From: Hyphomicrobium denitrificans 1NES1 | GTDB lineage: Bacteria; Pseudomonadota; Alphaproteobacteria; Rhizobiales; Hyphomicrobiaceae | NCBI RefSeq assembly: GCF_000230975.2 | Contig: NC_021172.1 | Coordinates: 3,286,001 to 3,350,000 of the forward strand | Direction of reading: 5' to 3' | DNA length: 64,000 bases | Shown: positions 49,318 through 56,308 of the stretch, one piece after another | Layout: every line of letters begins with the position of its first letter | How positions within the stretch are numbered: position 1 is the first letter of the stretch | Notes under the pieces: model-generated | The model's input: only the letters and a program-made list of their open reading frames with translations | Databases searched by the model: none | Told to the model about the DNA's origin: nothing | Program-made: the position numbers and the translations under genes

Positions 49318-49393
49318 TGGTGGAGCCGAGGGGAATCGAACCCCTGACCTCTGCAGTGCGATTGCAGCGCTCTCCCATCTGAGCTACGGCCCC
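49318..49393 (-). tRNA. tRNA-Ala(CGC)
   Basis: A 76-nt cloverleaf with all arms paired: acceptor GGGGCCG/CGGCTCC, D-arm GCTC/GAGC, anticodon stem CTGCA/TGCAG with loop ATCGCAC (anticodon CGC, reads GCG), T-arm AGGGG-TTCGATT-CCCCT, and encoded CCA. The 3' end points toward the integrative-element remnants. Confidence 0.97.
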
Positions 49394-49404
49394 AAACCGG
49401 CGGC

Positions 49405-49433
49405 ATTTAGGATTTGGGCTCCGGCCTTGTCAA
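49405..49433 (-). promoter_or_regulatory. Promoter of tRNA-Ala
   Basis: On the minus strand a consensus TTGACA (49433-49428) and CTAAAT (49410-49405) are exactly 17 bases apart. The -10 box ends 11 bases before the tRNA 5' end. Confidence 0.75.
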
Positions 49434-49652
49434 GAAAAGGCGCCAACTCGAAAAAACGCGGCTAACACTGGCGCAGGTTGCCGCCCCCTTGTAGAGGCAT
49501 CCCCCGATAGCCGCCGATGGATCTGCCCGGTAAACTTCGGCTCAGGGCCGCATTTACGCGGTAAAGTCGGCTGGTGGGACGGGCCAAGCACTTGCGAGCC
49601 CAGCCCCGACAGGGCTACATGACGCCCGCGGCAGCCTAATTTCGGAACAGCG

Positions 49653-49943
49653 ATGCTCGAACTTCTCAGCTTTATCAGCTACCTCATCACGCTCTACACC
49701 TACATCGTCATCGCGGTCGTGATCGTCTCCTGGCTGATGGCGTTCGGTGTCATCAATGCCTACAACCCTATGGTGCGGTCGATCTGGCAGGCGCTGAACG
49801 CGGTCACGGAACCCTTGCTCGCGCCGATCCGCAACGCCATGCCCAATCTGGGCGGCATCGATATTTCGCCAGTTATTCTGCTTCTCGCCTGCTATTTCGT
49901 GCAAAGCGTCGTTATTCCGAATATCGCCAAGGCCGTCATTTGA
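49653..49943 (+). CDS. YggT family membrane protein
   Basis: 96 aa with two long helices (SYLITLYTYIVIAVVIVSWL and DISPVILLLACYFVQSVV) separated by the conserved PMVRSIWQALNAVTEPLLAP with IR. YggT proteins are linked to osmotic tolerance and division-site functions in other bacteria. Coupled to DUF167 by a 4-base overlap (TTGA). Confidence 0.9.
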   Translation: MLELLSFISYLITLYTYIVIAVVIVSWLMAFGVINAYNPMVRSIWQALNAVTEPLLAPIRNAMPNLGGIDISPVILLLACYFVQSVVIPNIAKAVI

Positions 49944-50290
49944 GCGACGTGCGGGATGGAGCATTCCCGGAGCGTAAACCTTGGCGGCACGGCGCCGCAT
50001 GCGTCATTGCCCACTTCCGGCTGACGCCGAAATCCTCCAAAGACGCCGTCGAAGGTGTGACCTCTACAAGCGACGGCCCGGCGTTTCAGGCCAGGGTGCG
50101 CGCTGTTCCCGAACATGGTGCGGCCAACGAGGCGCTCGAAGAACTCGTCGCGCGTTGGCTCAATTTGCCGAAGCGGTCCGTTTCGCTGGCGAGCGGCGGA
50201 AAGTCACGCCTCAAAGCATTGCGGATTGCGGGCGAGCCTGAAGCGCTCGACAGACTATTGCAGATGAAGATCAACGAATTTCAACGCTAG
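49940..50290 (+). CDS. DUF167 (YggU-like) protein
   Basis: 116 aa. FRLTPKSSKDAVEGVTS, VRAVPEHGAANEALEELVAR and VSLASGGKSRLKALRI match DUF167. The start is taken as TTG 49940, overlapping the yggT stop; the first 22 residues are an extension before the domain. The yggT-DUF167-folD order is common in alphaproteobacteria. Confidence 0.88.
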   Translation: MSDVRDGAFPERKPWRHGAACVIAHFRLTPKSSKDAVEGVTSTSDGPAFQARVRAVPEHGAANEALEELVARWLNLPKRSVSLASGGKSRLKALRIAGEPEALDRLLQMKINEFQR

Positions 50291-50311
50291 CTGGACAAGG
50301 GAGGAAATGGG

Positions 50312-51199
50312 ATGTCCGGAGCTCAAATTATCGACGGCAAGCAGATTGCGGCGAACGTCCGCGCCGAGGTCGCGGCCGAGGTCGCGCGGCTGCAAAAGGA
50401 GCATAACCTGAAGCCCGGGCTCGCCGTGGTGCTTGTCGGCGAGGATCCAGCGAGCAAGGTTTACGTTGCGAACAAAGCCAAGCAGACTGTCGAAGTTGGC
50501 ATGAACTCCTGGGAGCATCGCCTTCCCGCCGAGACGAGCGAAGCCGACGTGCTGGCACTCGTCAACAAGCTGAACAATGACCCGGCATGCCACGGCATTC
50601 TGGTGCAGTTGCCGCTGCCGAAGCACATCAATTCCGAAAAGGTTCTGAATTCGATCAATCCGGAGAAGGACGTTGATGGTTTTCATCCTGTGAACGTCGG
50701 GAGGCTCTGGGTTGGCGAGCGGGCGCTGGTGCCGTGCACGCCGACGGGATCGGTCATTCTGGCGAAAACGGTGCTGCCGAGCCTTTCGGGTCTCAATGCC
50801 ATCGTAATCGGCCGCTCGAATATCGTCGGCAAACCCGTGGCTGCATTGCTGCTGCGTGAGAACTGCACCGTGACGATCGCGCACTCGCGAACGAAGAACA
50901 TCGAAGATGTCGTCAAGCGCGCCGACCTTGTTGTCGCGGCCGTCGGCATTCCGGAAATGGTCAAAGGAAGCTGGATCAAGCCGGGTGCAACGATCATCGA
51001 CGTCGGCATCAATCGCGTGCCGTCGGAAAACGGCAAGACGAAGCTCGTCGGCGACGTTGCGTATGACGAGTGCGCGAAGGTTGCGGGCGCCATCACGCCT
51101 GTTCCGGGCGGCGTCGGCCCGATGACGATCGCATGCCTACTGCGCAACGCGGCTCAGGCGGCGGCGATGATAGCGGGCGTGAAATCGGCTTTTGCGTAA
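50312..51199 (+). CDS. folD: FolD, methylene-THF dehydrogenase / methenyl-THF cyclohydrolase
   Basis: 295 aa bifunctional folate C1 enzyme. The catalytic [14 protein letters not shown] region, [20 protein letters not shown] and the nucleotide loop [16 protein letters not shown] are present, as is the final [21 protein letters not shown] precedes ATG 50312. A strong terminator follows. Confidence 0.96.
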   Translation: MSGAQIIDGKQIAANVRAEVAAEVARLQKEHNLKPGLAVVLVGEDPASKVYVANKAKQTVEVGMNSWEHRLPAETSEADVLALVNKLNNDPACHGILVQLPLPKHINSEKVLNSINPEKDVDGFHPVNVGRLWVGERALVPCTPTGSVILAKTVLPSLSGLNAIVIGRSNIVGKPVAALLLRENCTVTIAHSRTKNIEDVVKRADLVVAAVGIPEMVKGSWIKPGATIIDVGINRVPSENGKTKLVGDVAYDECAKVAGAITPVPGGVGPMTIACLLRNAAQAAAMIAGVKSAFA

Positions 51200-51224
51200 G
51201 CGGTAATCGACTCTGCGGTCTTCG

Positions 51225-51251
51225 ACGCCGGGGCTCATGCTCCGGCGTTTT
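51225..51251 (+). terminator. Rho-independent terminator of folD
   Basis: A 10-bp stem (ACGCCGGGGC with GCTCCGGCGT, one G-T pair) closes a TCAT loop and is followed by TTTT. Confidence 0.85.
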
Positions 51252-51270
51252 CATTTGCATAGCTAACGGA

Positions 51271-51477
51271 TCAGCTGCGTTCATGGCATGGGTGCTGGTC
51301 GCGGATGTACGTATTGAAATATTCACCTGCTGAGGGCGCCGCGATCAATCCGTCGTACTTCCATTCGGGCACATCAAAGTACGTATAAGCGCGGCCTGTG
51401 GTGAATGTGACGTCAAGAGTCAGGGCATCCGGATCATAATCCGCGGATCGAATAGCTGAAGAATTCGGAAAGTCCAT
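51271..51477 (-). CDS. KTSC domain protein
   Basis: 68 aa. The pattern SSAIRSADYDPDALTLDVTF, YTYFDVPEWKYDGL and GEYFNTYIRDQ is the KTSC domain, named for its presence at the end of some lysyl-tRNA synthetases and of unknown role. ATG 51477 or GTG 51480; AGAGG lies just upstream of both. It sits downstream of the comM C-terminal half. Confidence 0.82.
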   Translation of the reverse strand: MDFPNSSAIRSADYDPDALTLDVTFTTGRAYTYFDVPEWKYDGLIAAPSAGEYFNTYIRDQHPCHERS

Positions 51478-51507
51478 CACCTGGCCTCTTCCGGTGAACG
51501 GCCTCTC

Positions 51508-52317
51508 TCAAGCGGCGCGGGCCTGACGCAACGTTTCACCGCGATAACTCAGTGCCTCGGCGATGTGAGCGCGGCCCACGATTTCAGAACCTTCGAGATC
51601 GGCAATCGTTCGCGCGACTTTCAGCGTGCGATGAAAGCCCCGCGCCGAAAGGCCGAGCGTTTCGGCGGCGTGGCGGAGCAGCACGACACCGGCTTCATCG
51701 GGTGTTGCGGTTTTCTCAAGGAGCGTGGTCGAGCAGTCGGCATTGGTCCGAATGCCTTTGGCGCCGAGCGCCGCAAACCTCATGCGCTGGCGCTCACGCG
51801 CGGCCGTAACGCGCGCGCGAACTTCCGCGCTGCCTTCGCTCGCGGGAGGAAGAACAAGATCCGCCGCGGATATTGCTGGAACTTCGATCTGAAGATCGAT
51901 CCGATCGAGCAAGGGCCCTGAGACTCGCGCCTGATAGTCGGCGGCGCAGCGCGGGCCGCGGCGACAGCTTTCGCCGGGCGAAGCTCCGCCGCATTTGCAC
52001 GGGTTCATCGCTGCGACGAGCTGGATACGCGACGGGTATGAAATTCTATGATTGGCGCGTGCGATAACCGTCTCGCCCGCCTCAAGCGGCTGACGCAGGG
52101 CGTCGAGCACATTCGGCTGAAACTCCGGAAGCTCGTCGAGAAACAGCACACCATGATGGGCGAGCGAAACTTCTCCGGGACGGGGCCGCGATCCGCCACC
52201 GACCAAAGACGCCATGCTTGCCGAGTGATGCGGGGCACGAAACGGCCGCTCGATGGTGAGCTTGCCGCCGACGAGTTCGCCAGCCAGGGAATGCACCATC
52301 GAAACTTCCAGGATTTC
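51508..52317 (-). pseudogene. comM: comM (YifB, Mg-chelatase-like AAA ATPase), C-terminal part
   Basis: From EILEVSMVHSLAG on this is the C-terminal part of ComM: FRAPHHSASMASLVGGG, Walker B VLFLDELPEF, AAMNPCKCG and the final KVARTIADLEGSEIVGRAHI. The open frame continues to 52458, but that leader comes from the transposon. The terminal repeat supplies an in-frame ATG (codon 52324-52322, MPEILEV), so this piece might still be translated, but it lacks the Walker A loop. The other half is at 56320-57060. Confidence 0.93.
52310..52317. repeat. Target-site duplication, left copy
   Basis: AGGATTTC directly outside the left terminal repeat. The same 8 bases lie outside the right repeat at 56333-56340. 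Confidence 0.92.
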
Positions 52318-52341
52318 CGGCATTGCGTAGCAAACGCACCA
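52318..52341 (+). repeat. Left terminal inverted repeat (24 bp)
   Basis: Begins CGGCATTGCGTAGC and ends AACGCACCA. It is the exact reverse complement of 56309-56332. Read on the minus strand it encodes an ATG in frame with the comM C-terminal part. Confidence 0.95.
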
Positions 52342-52374
52342 GCCAAAAGCTGGAAATTCCGAGGACTTAAAATC

Positions 52375-52638
52375 ATGATTGTGAAGCTTGCGGCCCATCC
52401 GGATCAGATCCGGTACTGGGCTCAAAGCGCCTTGAATGCCTTCAAGACGCTCGATCAAGAAACGGCCATAGAAGTCGCATCTGCGGACCTCGCGGCGCTC
52501 CTAGCCTACCTAGATCGAACAGATGATGCCGTTACTGTACTTGGAGTCGTTCCGGTCGAAACGAGGGTCGGGGTCGAACCGTCTGAGGGTCTTAGTGAGA
52601 AGGGACATCTTCGCGACCTCAAAATTGTGCGGCCCTAG
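52375..52638 (+). CDS. Candidate 87-aa protein next to the left repeat
   Basis: ATG 52375 has GAGGA 10 bases upstream. The first half looks coding (AAHPDQIRYWAQSALNAFKT, DLAALLAYLDRTDDA). The second half is antisense to the WYL-like gene, whose C-terminus looks more convincing, so one of the two is probably shorter or false. Family unknown. Confidence 0.3.
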   Translation: MIVKLAAHPDQIRYWAQSALNAFKTLDQETAIEVASADLAALLAYLDRTDDAVTVLGVVPVETRVGVEPSEGLSEKGHLRDLKIVRP

Positions 52639-52866
52639 TTGGTCCGTTAGGTCGTTCGGATTGCTTGTCATAATGCCGGAAACGCAAACTTTTCCGGTTG
52701 TGCTGAAATACACGGCAGAAGGTTCAAAATCCCGGTCGCGCAAGTCGTCCTTATACCGAAAGCGAACCACGAAGTGCCCGTGGATCGCTTCGCATAGGAG
52801 AAGTTCATTCGCTCGGTTGCGTGGCGCTACTTCGACCGGCTTCTTTGGCTTGCGTTGCGAAAACAT
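52510..52866 (-). CDS. Small stand-alone WYL-like protein
   Basis: 118 aa. LCEAIHGHFVVRFRYKDDLR, DFEPSAVYFSTTGKVCVSGI and HNFEVAKMSLLTKTLRRFD follow the WYL ligand-binding domain pattern without any fused helix-turn-helix. WYL domains sense nucleic acid or small ligands in bacterial stress and defence regulators. Divergent from the next gene with 35 bases between starts, a likely shared control region. Carried by the transposon. Confidence 0.6.
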   Translation of the reverse strand: MFSQRKPKKPVEVAPRNRANELLLCEAIHGHFVVRFRYKDDLRDRDFEPSAVYFSTTGKVCVSGIMTSNPNDLTDQLGPHNFEVAKMSLLTKTLRRFDPDPRFDRNDSKYSNGIICSI

Positions 52867-52901
52867 GGCGTAATCTCCGAAAACGACTCAGTGATTTTAC
52901 C

Positions 52902-53339
52902 ATGGCTGAACCTCACGTCGTCTCTGCCCTAGCAAAGAAGCGCGCCGAACTCTCCGGCGACATAGAGACAACCCAAGCCAAGCTCCGGCAGATGATCCTA
53001 GACCTCGAAAGTCTGGATAAGACGCTTTTGATGTTCGATCCGGACTATCGGATTGAGACGATCCGGCCGAAAGCGTTCCGTCCGCCGGAGGATTGGTCGA
53101 AGCGCGGAGAGATGACCCGGATCATTCTCGGAATACTGCGGCAAGCAACCGAGCCTATGACAAGCTCTGATATAGCCGTGCAGTTGATCGCAGAGCGGGC
53201 GTTGGATCAGACAGACGCCAAGTTGCAGAGACTCATGACCAAGAGAGTTGGTGTCGCACTTAGGGGGATGCGGGATCGGGACGTTGCCAGATCGAAGGCC
53301 GGACCCGGCATGTCCGTGCTGTGGGAGCTAGCGAAGTAG
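52902..53339 (+). CDS. Transposon cargo protein: coiled coil plus winged-helix-like domain (copy A)
   Basis: 145 aa. Residues about 8-45 form a predicted coiled coil (ELSGDIETTQAKLRQMILDL) ending LLMFDPD. A linker rich in Pro and Arg (IRPKAFRPPEDW) leads to a C-terminal helical domain (TRIILGILRQATEPMTSSDI ... VGVALRGMRDRDVA) resembling a winged helix. The protein at 55729-56217 has the same layout. Family name not known to me. Confidence 0.65.
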   Translation: MAEPHVVSALAKKRAELSGDIETTQAKLRQMILDLESLDKTLLMFDPDYRIETIRPKAFRPPEDWSKRGEMTRIILGILRQATEPMTSSDIAVQLIAERALDQTDAKLQRLMTKRVGVALRGMRDRDVARSKAGPGMSVLWELAK

Positions 53340-53453
53340 CAGGTAGGTCAGAGCCGCAAGGCCGACTGCTACGAGGCTGAGTACGACCCGGCGGGGACTG
53401 ATTGGGCCGCCGTGACCGCCGTAGTCTGGGGATTTTTCATATCCGGAGGGCAT
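53328..53453 (-). CDS. Candidate 41-aa single-TM microprotein
   Basis: Encodes MPSGYEKSPDYGG at the start and VVLSLVAVGLAALTYLLLR at the end, a soluble head and one TM helix with a positive flank (SPRR). Short proteins with this YEKSPDYGG opening occur in Rhizobiales genomes, as far as I recall. It overlaps the tail of copy A by 12 bases on the other strand. The ribosome-binding site is weak. Confidence 0.5.
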   Translation of the reverse strand: MPSGYEKSPDYGGHGGPISPRRVVLSLVAVGLAALTYLLLR

Positions 53454-53492
53454 GTTTGCCACGTTGTCAACTAATTGTTAAAGGAGTCTGGA

Positions 53493-53538
53493 CAAAATGT
53501 ACAATAGCAACAAAATGTACCTGTTGTAGATTTTGTAC
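53493..53538. promoter_or_regulatory. Operator-like repeats and promoter of the toxin-antitoxin operon
   Basis: CAAAATGTAC occurs at 53493-53502 and 53511-53520, 18 bases apart, and ATTTTGTAC follows at 53530-53538. The first copy overlaps a TACAAT box (53500-53505) with TTGTTA 19 bases before it. This suits autorepression by the Phd-type antitoxin. Confidence 0.5.
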
Positions 53539-53574
53539 GAATCGCACACTTTAAGGCAGGGGAACGTAACTGTA

Positions 53575-53925
53575 ATGAATCTGGCGACATACACCGTGAG
53601 CGAAGCAAGGGATAACTTGGCCGAGGTGATCGATCGCGTGGCTTATACGGAGCAACCCGCTGTCATCACGAAACACGGAAAGGACAAGGTAGCAGTCGTG
53701 CCATACCGGCTGCTTGAAGTTATTGCACGCGTCGAAGCCATGTTGGACTTGGATAAAGCAAGGGCGGCGTTGGAGGATTTCGAATCCAACGGAGGGATGT
53801 CACTTGCTGATCTAAAGAAGGATCTCGGATTGGCCGAGAAGCATTCTATTGGGGGCAAAGTTGGCAAGTTGCCACGTTCACTTAGCAAGGGCCGTAGTCC
53901 GCGAGCTAAAAAAGTTTCCGCGTAA
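53575..53925 (+). CDS. Phd/YefM-family antitoxin
   Basis: 116 aa. TYTVSEARDNLAEVIDRVAY, EQPAVITKHGKDKVAVVPY is the Phd/YefM DNA-binding fold; the C-terminal tail (LADLKKDLGL and beyond) would neutralise the toxin. ATG 53575 has AGGGGAA 10 bases upstream; the frame is open further up but crosses the operator. It overlaps the toxin gene by 65 bases. Confidence 0.85.
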   Translation: MNLATYTVSEARDNLAEVIDRVAYTEQPAVITKHGKDKVAVVPYRLLEVIARVEAMLDLDKARAALEDFESNGGMSLADLKKDLGLAEKHSIGGKVGKLPRSLSKGRSPRAKKVSA

Positions 53926-54208
53926 GGTTCAGGAAAACCTCATTGCACATCTTGATAGGCTGGAAGAAGCCCCAAGACCGCCCGGCGTAGAGAAGCTGAG
54001 CGATCAACCGGGCTTCTTCCGCGTGCGCGTTGGCGACTACCGTATCGTCTATGCAATTCCTAAACCGCAGTTGCTCGTTGTTTGTTTGATTGGCGACCGA
54101 AAAAATGTTTATCGCGCTGTTTATAGACTCAATGCCACGCTCGATCACGCAATGCAGGAACTTCACGATCGACCACAGGTAGACCAACAGTCGTCGCGAA
54201 AATCCTAG
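53861..54208 (+). CDS. RelE/ParE-family toxin
   Basis: 115 aa. HLARAVVRELKKFPRKVQEN, LEEAPRPPGVEKLSD, GFFRVRVGDYRIVYAI and IGDRKNVYR match RelE-type toxins, which cleave mRNA at the ribosome; ParE-like gyrase toxins share the fold. TTG 53861 is chosen because the fold begins there and GGGGG lies 5 bases upstream. The C-terminal 25 residues are an extension. It may help stabilise the transposon. Confidence 0.82.
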   Translation: MASCHVHLARAVVRELKKFPRKVQENLIAHLDRLEEAPRPPGVEKLSDQPGFFRVRVGDYRIVYAIPKPQLLVVCLIGDRKNVYRAVYRLNATLDHAMQELHDRPQVDQQSSRKS

Positions 54209-54209
54209 C

Positions 54210-55166
54210 TTATCGCTGCCAATAGCCCTTCCAATTCCGGCTAACAGGATGCGCCATCGCCAGCGTGACGGCGCGATGCGTCAGTGAGCCATTGTCTAGG
54301 CGGCGATGGTCTTCCATCCACGCCGCATGCGCTGCGTACTGATGCAGATGTTGGGGGCTAACGTGATGATGCTGCCCTTCGACCATCCGGCGAAGGCGAG
54401 CTAAAAAGCTCTCCGCTTGGTTCGTACATGCGCCATTGAAGCTGTAGGCCTCTGAATGGTTGATGCGCATCGTCTCGAATTTGGCGTGCAGCGCATCCCA
54501 ATGGCTCGCTTCGTCGGCATGGACGACGGAACCCGGACGGACAATTTTTGAGACGAAAGCAACGCCATCCGCTTCCGTCTTCGTAACCGTCGTCAGCGTG
54601 CGGCCCTTGCGCTCGCGTGCGATTACGACGACGCGGCGCTTGCCGGTTTGATTTTGAACAAGGCGACGATCAACGCGGTTTTTCTTGAGATTTGACGGGC
54701 GAATGTGGCCGCCGAAGTAAGCGCCGTCCACTTCAACCGTGCCCGAAACGTCGAGTCCTTTGATCTCCGAAGCCATCGCTTCGCGGAGCTTATGCGAGAG
54801 GACGAAAGCGGTTTTGTGTTGGCAATCAAGATCACGGGCGAGTTGAAGGGCTGAAACGCCTTTCGCACCGTTGATGATGATGACGATTGCCGCCAGCAAA
54901 TCGGTGAAGCTCATCTTGCGGCTGGCAAGGATCGTTCCGGACGTGACCGAATACTGATGGTAGCAAGCCTTGCACTTGTGCTTGCGGCGCGTGGCAATGT
55001 CATAGGACTCGACGCACCCGCACTTCGGGCAGATCGGCGTGCCGTTCGTATCCGGCCAACGCATCTGTTTGAAAAGGCCCCAAGCGGTTTCCTCGCCCAT
55101 GCAATAGACCTCACGAAGCGAGATGCTCCGGGCCTTTGCTGTGAGGAGGAAATGGGTTGGCATCAT
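54210..55166 (-). CDS. IS1595-family (ISXO2-like) transposase
   Basis: 318 aa from ATG 55166 (MMPTHFLLT). An N-terminal zinc ribbon (CPKCGCVESYD ... CKACYHQYSVTSGT) precedes the ISXO2-like DDE domain: Asp in VEVDGAYFGGH, Asp in VVHADEASHWDAL, Glu in NQAESFLARLRR. It reads convergently to the toxin gene, their ends one base apart. Appears intact. Confidence 0.93.
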   Translation of the reverse strand: MMPTHFLLTAKARSISLREVYCMGEETAWGLFKQMRWPDTNGTPICPKCGCVESYDIATRRKHKCKACYHQYSVTSGTILASRKMSFTDLLAAIVIIINGAKGVSALQLARDLDCQHKTAFVLSHKLREAMASEIKGLDVSGTVEVDGAYFGGHIRPSNLKKNRVDRRLVQNQTGKRRVVVIARERKGRTLTTVTKTEADGVAFVSKIVRPGSVVHADEASHWDALHAKFETMRINHSEAYSFNGACTNQAESFLARLRRMVEGQHHHVSPQHLHQYAAHAAWMEDHRRLDNGSLTHRAVTLAMAHPVSRNWKGYWQR

Positions 55167-55173
55167 TAAATCC

Positions 55174-55188
55174 GATGTAAAGTACATC
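55174..55188. promoter_or_regulatory. Palindrome between transposase and DUF6471 genes
   Basis: GATGTA-AAG-TACATC is a perfect 6-bp inverted repeat just upstream of the transposase start. Related ACATC/ATGATG words recur up to 55250. A plausible operator for the divergent pair. Confidence 0.4.
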
Positions 55189-55269
55189 AGATATGATGAC
55201 ACAATACATCGTTGTCAAGGACAAAAACATCGAATATGATGATTTCCATCATCACGACCGAGGTTTTAT

Positions 55270-55494
55270 ATGCGAGACGACGATTGGGCGGAGCGAGCCA
55301 AGGGGCTCCTCAAGGCTGAGCTAAAGCGCCGGAACGTCGGCTATCGGGAATTAGCCGATAAGCTGACGGCGGATGGCACGCCCGAAAGTGAGCGAAACAT
55401 AGCGAACAAGATTTCCAGAGGCGGATTCACGGCTGCGTTCTTCTTACAATGCTTGTCCGTAATCGGCGCTCAGACATTACGATTAGACGACTGA
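55270..55494 (+). CDS. DUF6471 protein, possible small HTH regulator
   Basis: 74 aa. DWAERAKGLLKAELKRRNVG, YRELADKLTADG, ISRGGFTAAFFLQCLSVIG is the DUF6471 pattern, which looks like a compact helix-turn-helix. It is divergent from the transposase with about 100 bases of repeat-rich DNA between, so repression of transposition is a reasonable guess. Confidence 0.75.
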   Translation: MRDDDWAERAKGLLKAELKRRNVGYRELADKLTADGTPESERNIANKISRGGFTAAFFLQCLSVIGAQTLRLDD

Positions 55495-55532
55495 ATCTCG
55501 ACGGACTCGACGTTACGTGATAGCAAAAACGA

Positions 55533-55556
55533 AGCGGGCGACTTGCGCCGCCCGCT
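55533..55556 (-). terminator. Terminator-like hairpin on the minus strand
   Basis: An 8-bp stem (AGCGGGCG/CGCCCGCT) with an 8-base loop is followed on the minus strand by TTCGTTTTTG. It lies 4 bases after the stop of the 21-codon frame. Confidence 0.6.
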
Positions 55557-55560
55557 ATGG

Positions 55561-55626
55561 TTACGCTCTTAAGAGCAGCCAGGTTTGGTGCTGGAACACC
55601 TCGCCCATCACCGGATACATTCGCAT
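55561..55626 (-). CDS. Candidate 21-aa microprotein or leader peptide
   Basis: ATG 55626 follows a perfect AAGGAGG (55641-55635) at 8 bases. The frame reads MRMYPVMGEVFQHQ and ends WLLLRA, then TAA. A hairpin lies upstream (55700-55725) and a T-tailed hairpin just downstream, so it looks like a compact self-contained unit inside the transposon. Could be a toxic peptide, leader or chance. Confidence 0.4.
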   Translation of the reverse strand: MRMYPVMGEVFQHQTWLLLRA

Positions 55627-55699
55627 CCGGGTAACCTCCTTCCCGGCAACATCACTGCCGGTGTGCTGCTGGTCGCAGAACGCATGCACTAAACGCTGA

Positions 55700-55725
55700 A
55701 AGCTCCGCGGCGTGCCGCGGAGCTT
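55700..55725 (-). terminator. Strong hairpin after the right-end cargo gene
   Basis: An 11-bp perfect stem (AAGCTCCGCGG/CCGCGGAGCTT) with a CGTG loop, 4 bases past the stop of the gene at 55729. On the minus strand it is followed by TTTCAGCGTTT, giving weak terminator character. Confidence 0.6.
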
Positions 55726-55728
55726 AAT

Positions 55729-56217
55729 TCACTGGACGCTCACGACGCCCGATCCTGGCTCGCCTAACTCTTTGACCGCGCCGCGTGCGCCGGGAGGCAG
55801 CCCATACTTAGTACCCTGCTTGGCGAGCCTACCTGTTTTGAATAGACGCCACAGCGTAGGCGAGATGTCGTTATTGTCGGCAGTTGGCCACCAACGTTCT
55901 CGGATCGCGTGAACGATCTCTTGGCCTTCTAGCCAATGAACGCCGCGTTCTCGAAGTAGGGTAACGGCCATCACGTATATGGTGGGAATGCCATCCGGCT
56001 TTTTACGTTTGGACGCGTCGCCGGACGTTGGAATGGATTCCGGTAAATCGACCGAGAGCAACCGCGCCAAAGTCCGTTCTGTTATCGCTAGCTCGTTGAT
56101 TCGCTGCTCGACCTGCGCACGCTCCGCATCAAGCTGCGCCAGACGCTCGATTTCCTGCGCCTTTTCGTGCTGCACGTCCTTAAGTTCAAATCGTTTCATA
56201 TCTTCCGGATAGGGCAT
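55729..56217 (-). CDS. Transposon cargo protein: coiled coil plus winged-helix-like domain (copy B)
   Basis: 162 aa from ATG 56217 (GGAGA upstream). Residues about 8-45 form a coiled coil (KAQEIERLAQLDAERAQVEQ). A polar linker follows (TSGDASKRKKPDG), then a C-terminal winged-helix-like domain (YVMAVTLLRERGVHWLEGQE ... SPTLWRLFKTGRLAKQGTKY) that resembles DNA-binding or R/M-associated helix-turn-helix folds. Same layout as the 52902 protein, opposite orientation. Function unknown. Confidence 0.65.
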   Translation of the reverse strand: MPYPEDMKRFELKDVQHEKAQEIERLAQLDAERAQVEQRINELAITERTLARLLSVDLPESIPTSGDASKRKKPDGIPTIYVMAVTLLRERGVHWLEGQEIVHAIRERWWPTADNNDISPTLWRLFKTGRLAKQGTKYGLPPGARGAVKELGEPGSGVVSVQ

Positions 56218-56308
56218 CTCTGTCTCCGTCGTCAATGGCATCATGACTCATGTCAATGATGAGTCACTTATACGCCACATGATCTCTATTTGTTCTCTTA
56301 TTGATCCT

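Noticed and set aside
52318..52458. N-terminal leader of the open frame that continues into the comM C-terminal part
   Set aside because: These codons come from the transposon end and repeat; they are not part of ancestral comM.
55517..55699. 60-codon plus-strand frame downstream of DUF6471
   Set aside because: It spans the terminator hairpin and is antisense to the better supported 21-codon frame.
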